A stretch of DNA of 64,000 nucleotides from Daldinia sp. FL1419. Taxonomy: Eukaryota > Ascomycota > Sordariomycetes > Xylariales > Hypoxylaceae. Under the pieces are notes generated by a model. The model was not told where the DNA came from. It did no database searches and saw only the letters and a list, made by a program, of their open reading frames with translations. Below, piece after piece: positions 12,818-23,828 of this stretch. The stretch spans positions 310,001-374,000 of the forward strand of contig MU623344.1 of NCBI GenBank assembly GCA_025201765.1. The letters run 5' to 3'. Made by a program: the position numbers and the translations under genes. Each line of letters begins with the position of its first letter. Position 1 is the stretch's first letter.

Positions 12818-14318
12818 TTAAACCCAGGGAGCCCTATTGCTGTCGCTTTGAAGTCTCGTGCCGTCATTCACGATATATTCTTCTTCTGTCGTGATCTGTG
12901 TTGTCCGAGTGATACCTGATTCCATATTGCTTCTATTTCGCAACTCTTCTTGCGACTCTGAACGAGGTTCTGCTTTAGCGGAAAGATCTGTTAGAGGGGT
13001 GCTGTTTTCGTCGAGTTTCAAATATACGTTTCGATATTTCTGGTCTTCCGAACCGCCGTGGGGGAGCGAAGGTGTTGTAGTATTCCTTGTAGAGCTAATG
13101 TATGAGCTATACCATGTCTTTACTTTCGCGAATAACGTCGACATCAAGTTGCTGCTCGTAAAGATCTTTGGTAAGACGGTTCCACCAAAAATAAGAAACA
13201 TGCATGTCATTTCTGCAATGGCCCACAATGACATCGAAGATAGCGTATAAGCAGTGTCATCGGATGTGTAGTATCGGGTCGAGTAGGCAAGTCGAGCAAC
13301 TGCAGAGATGCAAGCACTAACACGCATCGATATTAGTATTATGTGCTTCCTGTGACGGATGAGAGAGAAATGTAGGAGACGACGCACAGAATTCCAACGG
13401 TAAAGACGAGCGACACGCCGATTTTCCGCTTCTTTGGCATTTGTAGGCTCCAAATAATCCGTTGTGGAAGGATTAAAGTTATGATATCCAAAACAATATT
13501 AATAGTAGCAGCCGCAACGGTTATGCCTTTGATATCAACATTGGTAGTGCCTGGAACTGTTAAATCCCAAATCCTCTTGTGAGGGAAAGAAGATAAGTTT
13601 TCTGCAAAAATAACAGCAGTATAGAATCCTATATTCAGTCCCATTACAAGGTGACATATATAGAAAAATCCATTACGAACGCCGTAAGGGACGAATATAC
13701 GGCACCAATCCCTCAGGATCGAAGTTTTCATGATCATCATGGTGACGGAATAACAGTTTGAGCCGATATGAACGATCTTAGAAAGTCAACTGCGTGCTGT
13801 ACGACGATAAATCAATAGTATATCCGATAGAACTCACGTAAAGCAGAGTTGTGAAGTCCCTGACGCGAATATCCCACTGGTGGACGTAGAACCCGATGAT
13901 GTCTAATAACCAATAGGTAACGTATATATAACCGATATAAAGACCCTATTCAAAAATACAAATAAGCTTGCATGATTATCGGAAGAGAACGTAGTAACAT
14001 ACGAATGCCGCAATGGCCAAATCTACCGAAGGTTAACACGACAAGAATATTAAAGGAGAATGATATCGTACAGTCTTCAACTAGACCTTTTCTAACGCAA
14101 AAGAACCGTCCGTAAGTCCGCACCAGGATGCCAAGAAAGGCTGCCACCAGGCATATGGTAGTTGCGGCATACCCAATCGCGTTTTGATTTGGTGGGTTTT
14201 CGAAATTGGGGACTATACCCGGAGGTGGGTTAAGGGCAGGACCATCGAGAATAGCCTCTTGTTCTGCTTTGGGCAGAGAACCTATCTGGTCAAGAGGGAG
14301 GGACATGCCTACTAACAA
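12818..14318 (-). CDS. Rhodopsin-domain 7TM protein (PTH11-like)
   Basis: A complete fungal rhodopsin-domain membrane protein, about 423 aa. Exons: 14318-14043, 13945-13838, 13776-13388, 13316-12818; the 14043 donor is the least certain. Diagnostic segments are GFYVHQWDIRVRD, then HIGSNCYSVTMMIMKTSIL (the conserved helix that often precedes YxRIF), RIFVPYGVRNGF, KRIWDLTVPG, and the last helices LSSMSLWAIAEMTCMFLIFGG. The intron at 13317-13387 contains TACTAAT before TTAG and restores FTVGIL-ACISAVARLAY. The tail is polar and Ser/Thr-rich (cytoplasmic). It may start at 14318 or at the second Met four codons later. Such proteins are proposed G-protein-coupled sensors, some required for pathogenic or symbiotic development. 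No ligand can be inferred. It is the nearest gene upstream of the PKS, in the same orientation and 2.5 kb away. Confidence 0.85.
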
Positions 14319-15099
14319 TACCTAGGTATTTGGGTGAAAAAAAAAACCGGTCTAGAGTTCACAATGATAGTAAATGCCTCGAGGTCAAGAAATAGGTGGG
14401 AGTTTAACCCCTCTAGTAGAGTAAAAGCTTACTCTTTCGATGACGGGTATTGGATAACATTCTTTTATTAGATACAGGGCCATACTAAGACTTGCATACG
14501 GCCTGTGAAGAATTTTCCATAGCGAATTGTAGAGCCTCGTCAGAAAGGAGGGCTCCAGTTGAGACACCGGCTCCAATGAAACAGAGGTTGGCTAACTTTT
14601 CAATTCATCTTACCACACCAGATGCGAAGGAAGCAGTAGCCGATCTCCAATATGTTCTGCAGCACACTGTATTCTGGCACTGTCCGTAATAGTGAGTGGT
14701 ATTGGCGGGCGATCATAGAAATAATCCAATATTACCTACGCCAAAACCAAAATTACCAAATATTAAGTACCAAGTACCTGAGTGAATTCACATAGATAGA
14801 TGGAAGATGGAAGATGGAAGATGTAAATGTGTACTTGAGTACTTGATAGGTATGATCTACCTAACGGCCCCTTGCCACGTAAAATAAGTACTTGTTGTTC
14901 GTTAGGTGAGGGGGGTTGTGTAACCATTCCATGATCCCTTTATTGAAGAGGATAACATAAACTATAGCAGCATGATCTTTCTTTTCCTTTCTTTCTAATT
15001 CTTATTCTTGCTTAATCCAATCTTACATTCGTGAACCAAACACGAAAAGAAGAATACAATCATCTTAGATGACGAACTAGTTGCATAGATTCTATCGCT
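14319..15099. other. Divergent promoter region with a 7-bp tandem repeat
   Basis: This separates the minus-strand 7TM gene from the plus-strand alcohol oxidase. It holds a GATGGAA repeat (14799-14823) and a pyrimidine-rich run at about 14972-15000. I see no coding exon. Confidence 0.55.
14799..14823. repeat. Tandem repeat, 7-bp unit GATGGAA
   Basis: About 3.5 copies of GATGGAA occur in tandem, preceded by a short AGAT run. Confidence 0.85.
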
Positions 15100-17484
15100 A
15101 TGGATCCAGGCGGCGGTTTTCCGAAACCACAATGGCATGCACTGCTCTCACTACTGGATGCCACCGTTCCACCTATTCTGGTGGAAGGCTCACCCACTAC
15201 CAATGATGACTGCTTTCGCATCTCCCAGGGAGAGTTTGATAGTCATTATCATGATATCCAGCGAATAATGAAACACCCTCCGACCAAGACGGAATTTCGA
15301 GATTATCTAGCAATAAGACCATCTGATAACCCAGTCTTCGTCAAGGTTATTGAAAAAACTATAAATACACTTCCCCCGGGCCCAAAACTGCAGCTATACC
15401 GTGCATTGAGTCTTATGATGTGAGCGCATTGAATTATATATCCATCTGATATCGTATTAAATAACGAGTTGTAGGACTCGACTTGGTAGCTTAATCAGCA
15501 CTGGTTACTTCACCCCTTTCAACCGCCAATCAGTCACCGTGAGGGAAGCGATTCTTCGCTCCTGGAAAGACTCCTGGCTCTTCATCTGGCCCATGTTTGC
15601 AAGGACCTTTGTTCAATTGGGAACGGTAACTTGGGGTAAGACGGACCCCTTATTCCATAAAATAAGCAGCTACGTGGGGAGACCAGATTCGGAACCTGGG
15701 CCAGCCGTCGATTTTAACTTCGTCTATTTCGATGATACCCCCAAGCCCGCGCAGATAGAAACCGATATTGTAATCGTCGGTTCGGGATTCGGGGGCGCGG
15801 TATGCGCTAAGGTTCTCGCTGAAGCCGGACATAGAGTCCTTGTAGTCGACAAGGGATATTACGTGCCTCCAAGCCAACTTCCTATCGACCCTGAGAATAC
15901 AGAATTATTATTCGAAGGGGAAAGCGGCAATGTATCGACCGTTGACGGTTCGTTCGTAGTTGCAGCAGGCAGCTGCTGGGGAGGCGGCGGCGTCATAAAC
16001 TGGGCTGTGACTCTACAACCCCCAGATTGGCTGCGCAAAGAGTGGGCGGAAGACAGGGGGTTGAAATACTTTTCTACATCAGAATTCCAGGATTCAGTTG
16101 ATCGCGTTTGCGACTTCGTCGGTGTGGACGAAACCCGGGAAGTCCAGCACACCCATTCTAATAGGATTCTACTTGAAGGAAGTAAAAAGCTCGGATGGAG
16201 TTCCAGGACTTGCCCGACAAACACATCTACAGGGCACAAGTGCGGGAGTAGATGCGCTTACGGATGTAGACAATCGAATAAACAAGGTCCAGCTGTTGGT
16301 TGGCTACCAGCGGCGGCGAAAGCTGGGGCTCGCGGGATTGAAGGATTCGAAGTGACAGAAATACTCTTCGAAGACAAAGATGGGTCAAAGAGCGCCGTTG
16401 GGATTGTCGGTGAATGGACTCCGCGGGACAAGAATGGCAACTTCGACAACAAATCTGCAGTTCAGAAAAAGCAGGTTCGTGTAAAAGCCAAGAAGGTGAT
16501 CGTTGCCGGCGGCACCCTAAATAGCCCACTGATATTGCTGAGGAGTGGCTTAAAGGTAAGGTCACTATTGACAATATTAGGTCTCTGGGAACGAGTCGCT
16601 AACGGATCGGTAGAACCCTAATATAGGTAAACACCTATATCTTCATCCTCTCAACGGCATGAGCGTCGTATTTAATGAAGATATCCGCGGATGGGAAGGT
16701 AAGCTGGCCGATACCCCCGTGCGGGAACAGATAAGTATATTGACTTGGTATTTGTAGGTGAGATCATCAGTTCTCTCGTAACAGAATTTGAAGACCTCGA
16801 CGGAAAATATTACGGGCCTAGAATCGAACCAATGTCTTCGCTCGTGAGTACTAGCTTCGTCTATCCAAGCAATTTACTGATACCTATTCATGATAGCCTC
16901 ATACCACCGTCTTCCAAATCCCATGGCACAGCGGATTGGAGTTCAAGTTAGCCGCGCTCAAACACCGGCAGATGAATTGTTTCATGTCCATCATTAGGGA
17001 CCGGGATACTGGCACCATAAGTCTAAGTCCGGATGATGGAGGCCCCGTCGTATCCTATGCGCCGTCAGCATTTGATCGCAAGAGTCTGATTACAGGACTA
17101 GTAGGTATCGCCAAGCTTTGTTATATACAAGGCGCTCTAGAGTTGCTCCCCACGGTGGCCGGGTTGCCATGCTACCGAAGCGACCTGCCCGTCCAAGATC
17201 GGAGCCTGGACGATGCGGACTTCGTGGCTTGGCTAGCTCGTCTTGAAGCGGCGAGTCTCAACCCTTCATCTGCTATCCTTTGCTCTGGTCACCAAATGGG
17301 GAGTTGTCGCATGAGTACGAGCCCGACTACGGGGGTAGTCAACGAGGATGGCAAAGTGTGGGACACCGAAAACTTATACGTCGCGGATGCGAGTGTGTTT
17401 CCCACTAGTTCTGGTGTGAATCCGATGATTACCATCATGGCGATCGCGGATCATATCGCCAGGGGTATATCGAAAAAGATGTGA
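15100..17484 (+). CDS. Long-chain fatty-alcohol oxidase (GMC oxidoreductase family)
   Basis: An FAD-dependent oxidase expected to turn long-chain alcohols into aldehydes with release of H2O2, probably at a membrane or peroxisome. Exons: 15100-15419, 15475-16555, 16614-16698, 16758-16843, 16897-17484. All phases agree and give 719 aa, normal for the family. An N-terminal helical region precedes the FAD dinucleotide fold IVIVGSGFGGAVCAKVLAEA near residue 204. GGTLNSPLILLRSG and NPNIGKHLYLHP are kept across introns. The C-terminal GMC domain carries GHQMGSCRM near 655 and DASVFPTSSGVNPM. The first ATG is preceded by in-frame non-coding sequence. It lies two genes from the HR-PKS, so it could oxidise a polyketide-derived alcohol, but primary fatty-alcohol catabolism is equally likely. 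Confidence 0.92.
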
Positions 17485-18056
17485 AAAAGTTGTTGACATG
17501 GTTCGAAAAGAGATTTAAAAAAAAAAGGGAGATAGCGGCGATAAGCACTTGCCGGTTTTTTTTTCCATAATTAATTTATTTTCATCTATTTTTTCTATGG
17601 ACTTACACTGGATACTTACTGTATTGGGATTATGGTATTTCAGCCAATGAAAAAAAATAAGAAAAGTCCATATGATATGAGATTATATGGAATTTCCTAG
17701 CATGTAATTTAGGTAATTAGGGAAATTCTCTTTAGTCAGCCCAAGTTGTCATTGATAATACCAAATAGCTTCTAACCGTAGAACTGTTGAATTGTGAGAG
17801 TAAATATTTATCAAGGCAGCAACGCAGTCAGCAACGCACGAGCCCCCTTTTTTAATATTTTTTTTTCTTAAAAAGTCCCCACGCGACACGAACTTTTCGG
17901 AACACCGCAGTTTCAACATTGGTGGTTGGCTACCTACCTCCTGTTTCCCCTCCCCTCATTTTTTTCAATTCAACAATATTTGTTTTCTACGCCGTTAGCA
18001 GGTTGTTTGTAGTTTTACGTCATTAGTCCAGTCGTCTATTATACAATTGAGTTACA
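17485..18056. other. Intergenic, tandem genes
   Basis: It holds the 3' trailer of the alcohol oxidase (T-rich) and the EBP promoter, including pyrimidine-rich blocks at about 17845-17875 and 17935-17965. Nothing coding was seen. Confidence 0.55.
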
Positions 18057-18894
18057 ATGGCTTCTCTTAAGAAATCCCTACCACCCGATCTATTCGACAA
18101 GACTACGCTCGTGTCTCTCGCCTCCACCGTCGCGATCCTAGCGGTCGCTTACCTTCTATCTCTACAGGCGCTCGACCGGAAGACGCCGGGAAGCCATCGC
18201 TTCTTATTCATATGGCATGCTTTCGACGCCTTGATCCATTTCATTCTCGAAGGAAGCTTCTTATACCACTGCTTCTTCTCCTGGATACCCCTTTCCAACG
18301 TGCCTAATCCTCAATGGCTGGCGCCCACCGCCCGCAACTTCCTCGGCCACAGCGACCGCGCTTATGGCTCGCAGGCCGGTGGTAATAACCCGTTTGCTCA
18401 ACTGTGGATGGTATATGCGAAGGCTGATCGGAGATGGGCCGGTGCGGACCTGGTACGGATAATTTTCTTCTACACCGACTCTCACTTTGGCCTCTAGTCG
18501 CTAACATGTCTTTGTTTTTTCCCCTTCGTAGACCGTTATCAGTCTCGAGCTCCTAACCGTCTTCATCGCTGGCCCGCTGGCTTGCCTCATCTGCTACGGT
18601 ATCGCAAAGAAGGACCCGCGCACCAACATCCTGTTGATCATAATTGCGACCATGGAGTTGTACGGCGGCTTTATCACTTTTTGCCCTGAGTGGCTGACCT
18701 CGAACTACAATCTCGACACGAGTAACTTCATGTATAAATGGGTGTACCTAGTCTTCTTCAACATGCTATGGGTCTTCATCCCGTTCTATGCGATCTGGGT
18801 TGCCGTCAAGGATATCGATCACGCTTTTACGATAAGGGGCAAGGTTGCGACCAAGGTTGCCAGCAAGTCTACGTCGTCAACAAAGAAGAAGTAA
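18057..18894 (+). CDS. Emopamil-binding (EXPERA domain) protein, sterol-isomerase-like
   Basis: A polytopic ER-membrane protein of the EBP/EXPERA family, whose best known members are sterol Delta8-Delta7 isomerases. Exons 18057-18452 and 18532-18894, phase 0, 252 aa. Visible are four hydrophobic segments and the EBP signatures HAFDALIHFILEGSFLYH, a W-x4-KADRRW motif in the loop before helix 3, ETL-like MELYGG, and NFMYKWVYLVFFNMLWVFIP. The His and Glu in the first signature match positions implicated in catalysis in the animal enzyme. The tail ends in a Lys-rich STKKK stretch suggestive of ER retrieval. Since most ascomycetes use ERG2 for Delta8 isomerisation, this EBP-type protein may act on another sterol or terpenoid. 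Function beyond the family is inference. Confidence 0.88.
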
Positions 18895-19473
18895 TTTAAT
18901 TTACGGAAAAGTTGTTGGGCTAGGGAATGATTCATGAATATATTAGTCGTCGGTTTTGGATATAGTTGACTGCAGATGTTGGCATTGATACCGCAGTATG
19001 ATACCCATCTTAGCTATTACTTGCTACTGACGGTTTGGGCAGGCGATGTTCAAAGTTAACAGGTTTGAGCGTATTTAAACTCGGTAGCTCTAGATACTCC
19101 ATCTTAACTCGGAGATGGATCTTCGCTAAGCACCTGTATATCTCAAAATAGTGAGCACATTTTAATCGAAGTCAGTAAACTGCTTAAGGAACAAACACCA
19201 GAAACATACTTGAAAGTGGATTAAGTTTCCATCCGCCCCGTCGATTGTCCTACATATCGACACAGGTTTTCCCATTAACTTAATGATTTATAATAGGCGT
19301 CTTTCGTCCTCTGCATCTTGGTCGATTTGTAACCATCTCGCCTTTCCCTTCTCCGATGCCCTCCTTATAAGCATCTAGCGTGGCACTTACCACTATCACA
19401 TGCACCTATATTCTTGCCTTCTTTGCGTTGTTGTTAGGTATCGATTACTCATATATCTATACGTATTACGAGA
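18895..19473. other. Intergenic, no feature recognised
   Basis: AT-rich spacer between the EBP gene and a small membrane-protein gene. A pyrimidine-rich stretch at about 19340-19370 may be part of the latter's promoter. Confidence 0.5.
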
Positions 19474-20230
19474 ATGGCGGTTTCGTGGGATATTACAATT
19501 ACTATTGCGTTTATTATATCGTTAGTTCTAATCGGACAAATTACTTGGGCAGTCATCGACGAAGGTCAAGGGCAACATCTCAAATATTCCACAAAGCCGG
19601 TTTCAATTATCAACCAAAGTATGCTATCAAAAAGCTACATTGCTAGGTAAATTGTACCAGGACGTGCTTTATTGACAAACATTTAGTGAACAATCAATAT
19701 ATGCAACTGCATTAGGTACTCATATGCCGTCCCATCCAGGCGTCACGAGATACACGGATTCAAGGCCCGTATGGAAACAAAACTGCGGCGTATGTTTCCC
19801 TAGAGGCGAGCAGTACCTATAGTATTTTCCATAGTTTTTTTGTGAGCCAATAGCCCGTCGTTCTCTTAACTTGCCAATGTAAAAACTCGCTATTCGACCT
19901 ACTAGGCATCCACCCAGCTATTAATATAACGGATATAGGGTCACTATTATTACAGGCTTACGAATTGCTACGGTACATAGGGTCAACAGTTCTGACTTCA
20001 GTTATGACCAAGGTTATGTGGGACTAGTATCTACTCTAGGTGCGCTTCTCAGTATCATAACTTGCTGCTCGGCGTCTCCGTCTCCATTTATTCGCTATAT
20101 TAGAAACAGAGTGATACTTCCTGCACTAGAGAGAAAGAGGGCTAAACGCTTAGAGAGCGCACAAGAAAGGGCTGAGGAGGACTTTATGGCTATCGAGGCA
20201 GCTCATTTCACGCCCCCCACGCAACAGTAG
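19474..20230 (+). CDS. Hypothetical small membrane protein (three exons)
   Basis: Not recognised as any family. I infer it from splice logic: exons 19474-19646, 19716-19789 and 19956-20230 join in phase (2, then 1) to give 173 aa, with an intron of 69 bp and one of 166 bp. The N-terminus is MAVSWDITITIAFIISLVLI, a single hydrophobic helix or signal anchor. The third exon carries a second hydrophobic segment, YVGLVSTLGALLSIITCC, followed by a charged helical tail (ERKRAKRLESAQERAEEDF) that could be a coiled coil. Coding potential in the last exon looks real, but no homologue can be named. The exon boundaries rest only on consensus sites (GTAAAT, GTATGT, TTAG, ACAG). It may be an orphan gene. 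Confidence 0.5.
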
Positions 20231-20844
20231 CCAAACCCATCTCCCTCCCCACCTCAGCTCACCTTCGAAAAGATGTTGCGAAAGCATATAGAATCGTGAA
20301 GGTCTAGTGATGGATCAAAGAAAACGCTCTCATATTTTCGCAGCATCCTTTAATTGGACTAGAACCTAACTATTACTGTCCCCGACTAGGAAACCTATCG
20401 CATGTACCCGTTAAATGGGTAGGTATCTTGGGTTAGGAGGTAATCACATTAGGGCGCGAAGGCATTCGCAGTTCATGTTCATGTTACACACTCGTAATAC
20501 ATCATGTCTCTACCCTTCTCCTGCACTATCTTATTAGATATTATACTCATCAGGATTTTCCGACGGGAGTAGTGCTATATGGAGGGCTCGACTCCAAGGG
20601 CTCCAATGATTGAAATACTTGTATTAAGGGGAATATCTAACGACAAGATATATCCTTTTGCGATTACGCCTTCCGTTCTCCTTTGTTATCATCTAAACAG
20701 GTAATTACCAAAAAACAAGCAAACAAATAAACAGAATAGACAATGCCATGCATAGCCCCTAACTCAGACAACGCCGCTCATCCTTGTGTTCGAGCACAAT
20801 CAACTCTGATGCATATGCTAGACTCGTTTGGTCTAGTCGAAACA
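20231..20844. other. Intergenic, convergent 3' ends
   Basis: Both flanking genes end here. I see nothing beyond ordinary AT-rich trailer sequence. Confidence 0.5.
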
Positions 20845-21903
20845 CTATCCTGTAGGGAACAGGGGTGTTGTACTCTTACTTGAATTCGATGGTTTATGAG
20901 GAGGCTTAGTTCTCGAATGAGAAGGGGGCGCAGATGGGCTACCGAAAGGATTCTTCGGACCTGTTGGAGCAGAAGAAGTCGGATTATATGTATTAAAAAT
21001 GTCCTTCGGAGAAGCTGTAGAAGTTTGGATAGGTGTGCCAAAAAAATCTGCCTGAGTAGTTGGAGCAGCTCGAGCAGCTCGAGCAGCCGGAGCCGGAGCA
21101 GCCGAAGCAGGAGCAGATCGAGGCATAGGGGCGGTCTGAGGCATGGGAACAGTGGCCGGAGAGGAATCAGCGGCAGTACTTGCAACGGGAGCAATATTTT
21201 GTGTACTAGTATTTTCCGGTAAGGGATTGGCGATCAGGAGCTTTGTGAGCTCGGAATTGGGATTCGACTTGGTAAAGTACTCGATATAAGCATCGACAAA
21301 TTCTCGTGTCTCGGAGCCCTGGGCTGCCATGACCTGTAACAAGTCTATAGTATCACGCCCGAGATTGGAAATGCGCTCCTCAAGGACAAGGATCCCGCTA
21401 TAGTCCGTCATCATTATGTCCGCATTTGTCCCTATCGCGGTCTGCGTTGGGAGTGCTGACGTACCGTTGGGGTTATGGTAGTAGTGGTTGTGGTGATGAT
21501 AATGGTGAATCGACTCTTCTCCCTCTGGCTCTTGCTGACGCTGCTGCCATTTTTGTTGTTGTTGCGATTGTTGTTGTTGCTTCCAGTGCTGTTGCTGTTG
21601 CTGTTGCTGTTGCCACGGTTGTTGATTCTGCCTTTCGTGATTGTATTTATTCCGACGTGGCTGTCGTTCAAAAGGCCCTTGTTGTTGATAGTATGGTGGT
21701 TGTATGGGTTGTGATTGGTTAAAGGGGTTATTATTGTTGAAAGGATTATTGTTTTTATGTTTTCCTGGGTGAGGCTGTCTATAACTATTGTCCTGGTCAT
21801 AGTTCTCATCGCCAGTATCGTAGTCTTGATAAGGCCCTTGACGTGGGTTGTAGCCTCCGCCTCCACCCCTATTTCGCTTCCCTCTATATCCTCCTCGTGC
21901 CAT
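20845..21903 (-). CDS. Disordered Q/N-rich protein with RGG and NPF motifs
   Basis: A single-exon 352-aa protein, almost entirely low complexity. Order: an N-terminal Arg/Gly region MARGGYRGKRNRGGGGG typical of RNA-binding tails; an Asn/Tyr region with two NPF tripeptides (NNNPFNNNNPFN); a Gln/Trp-rich block at about residues 85-130; a His/Tyr tract; one short ordered helix (about 165-230, LVLEERISNLGRDTIDLLQV then REFVDAYIEYF); an Ala/Pro/Ser-rich region; and a third NPF near the end (PKNPFGSPS). NPF binds EH domains of endocytic proteins, whereas RGG with Q/N tracts suggests condensate or mRNP association. Function is unassigned. It might also have an upstream exon, because a pyrimidine-rich leader precedes the ATG. 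Confidence 0.7.
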   Translation of the reverse strand: MARGGYRGKRNRGGGGGYNPRQGPYQDYDTGDENYDQDNSYRQPHPGKHKNNNPFNNNNPFNQSQPIQPPYYQQQGPFERQPRRNKYNHERQNQQPWQQQQQQQQHWKQQQQSQQQQKWQQRQQEPEGEESIHHYHHHNHYYHNPNGTSALPTQTAIGTNADIMMTDYSGILVLEERISNLGRDTIDLLQVMAAQGSETREFVDAYIEYFTKSNPNSELTKLLIANPLPENTSTQNIAPVASTAADSSPATVPMPQTAPMPRSAPASAAPAPAARAARAAPTTQADFFGTPIQTSTASPKDIFNTYNPTSSAPTGPKNPFGSPSAPPSHSRTKPPHKPSNSSKSTTPLFPTG

Positions 21904-23373
21904 TTCGGTATGTTAGATTGTTTCTTTGTTAATTTTGTAAGTGAGTTGTGCCGATAATGGGCGATGTAGTTCATCCAAATTGAGAGGAATGGCGTAGAAG
22001 TGTAGGAATACCTATAGAAGGCCTGTCCAACCTCAACGTCGGCGTCGAGGCAATTTAATATCATGATTCCTTATGTCTAATAAGACCTTTATTTCTATCT
22101 TTCAAAGGTTTCGTTGTTATTGTTTCGGCGTAACAATGACCTTGTGGCCACCTTTCGGCACTTTCTCTTTGTTTCCTAAAATGACAACAACCAAGTGTCT
22201 ATACAGAAACCTACACAGTTATGCATACAGTTTTTATGCCCCTTTTCACTCCATTCGTCATATCCTAGAACTATGAAAACGTGGGTTAGACTTACTATGC
22301 TTAACTGGTATCATTTTCCACTTTGTGATACAATATTCATTATGTTCCTCATATAATTAACTTAATATAATGTGTTAGATATGCACGATTTCTCAAAACC
22401 TACCACGCATCTAAAGTTAATAATCATCTATCTAACAAGCTTCGCCTCCTATTATGCCGTGACTTAATATTCTTGGCGTAGAGGCACTCTCCATTCCATA
22501 CTTATAGTTTATTTCGTTCGTAACAGGGAGCTTTTTGTAATACTAACTAGGTTAATATGTAAACCAGTATTATTGCTACTTGTAAATAAAACCTGTTAAA
22601 GTAAGACGCAGTTTATGAGGTAAGTTACTTGTATTATCAAGTCTATCTTGGAGAATAGATGGGCATATCTACGATATATAAGGGTCACGGATCTGGGGCG
22701 TATAATATCCCCATATACCAGCCACACACATTCCAACAAATGATATACCTGAAGGTAAATAATGAATGAGACAGTATACCTCGAGTACAGCTTGACCTAA
22801 TTCTGAAGCATATTCCATAGCGGGCTTGTTATAGGTTGTTATAGGTTGTTATTAAGAATGAGTCCTTAAGTCCCTGCGACCGTGCCTGGCAGAGCAAAGA
22901 GTGATCGGCTGGCAAATCCATCACCGCTAGAGAAATGCTGAATTGCACTGAGAATCGATAACTACTTAAGCGATAATGCATGGGGCTTCGGTTATTGTTA
23001 TTATAATGGGTTATCCTGAAGGGGAAACGGAGTAGGTGCTGGTTGACATAGTCTCTGATGCAGTACTACGTACCCAGTTCACGCAGTACTGTGTCGAAGA
23101 CATACCTAACATTTCGAAGTTCCATTCACCTTGTGATCAATTATAAGAGTATTGTTGAATTATTAACGCTCACTCTTCTAACCCCAATATATAGAATGTG
23201 TAGATTAATCCTTGCTCCTGACTAGCTCCACTTGTCCCCTTCGCCCCACGGATGCTAATGAGATCATCATCATCATTCACTTACCCCTTAATAGTTTTCA
23301 TACTTATAATAAAATAGGGAATCTCCATTATATTTGAAGCAGGTGTCTTTAACATTAGATCGGCAACATCCAG
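21904..23373. other. Gene-free intergenic stretch (1.5 kb)
   Basis: It holds the promoter of the Q-rich gene and a 10-bp tandem repeat at 22826-22852. Remaining ORFs are short and featureless. Confidence 0.5.
22826..22852. repeat. Tandem repeat, 10-bp unit TTGTTATAGG
   Basis: Nearly three perfect copies of TTGTTATAGG occur in tandem. Confidence 0.85.
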
Positions 23374-23640
23374 TTATAGAGGGGAAGTCCCGCGTGACCG
23401 ATTTTCCACAACCGGAAGAGTATTCTTGTCGATACTCCGCTGTCTCTCTTGCCTCCTTTTTAAGTAGTCGCTCAATTGTGCTATAGCATGACTCCTCCTT
23501 TCTGTGTATGTGGATTTTTCAGTCGAATCACTTCTAGTCCCTGGTCGAAGCCATCCTAAAATCGCGTTTACATTCCACGCCAAGGCGATAGTAGGAAAGG
23601 AGACTACGATTGTCACACCAACTACCTCTGGCCTCAGCAT
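23374..23640 (-). CDS. Hypothetical small membrane protein
   Basis: An 88-aa single-exon ORF starting at an ATG preceded by a pyrimidine-rich leader. Residues 5-32 form one hydrophobic segment (VVGVTIVVSFPTIALAWNV), then a basic, helical, Arg/Gln-rich tail. No family is recognised. It could be an orphan gene or a chance ORF; the clean leader slightly favours a gene. Confidence 0.3.
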   Translation of the reverse strand: MLRPEVVGVTIVVSFPTIALAWNVNAILGWLRPGTRSDSTEKSTYTERRSHAIAQLSDYLKRRQERQRSIDKNTLPVVENRSRGTSPL

Positions 23641-23828
23641 TTAATCCGAATGAGTGCCGCATTACTCGTGAAGGAAAAGAGAAAAATGGAAAAAGTAAAG
23701 GAATAAAATAAAGACTCACAGATGATAGGAAATAACCACCACCCCTGATATTTCAAGTCACCGGACTCGTCGTGGGGGAAAACAGTTACATCAAGTGCAA
23801 ACAGGGAGACGAGAAATGATAGAGGCAG

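Noticed and set aside
14492..14689. Short plus-strand ORF upstream of the alcohol oxidase
   Set aside because: No motif and no in-phase splice to the oxidase first exon.
20778..21194. 138-aa Leu/Arg-rich minus-strand frame and its opposite-strand Ser/Arg-rich frame
   Set aside because: Shadows of the Ala/Pro-rich codons of the disordered protein in that region.
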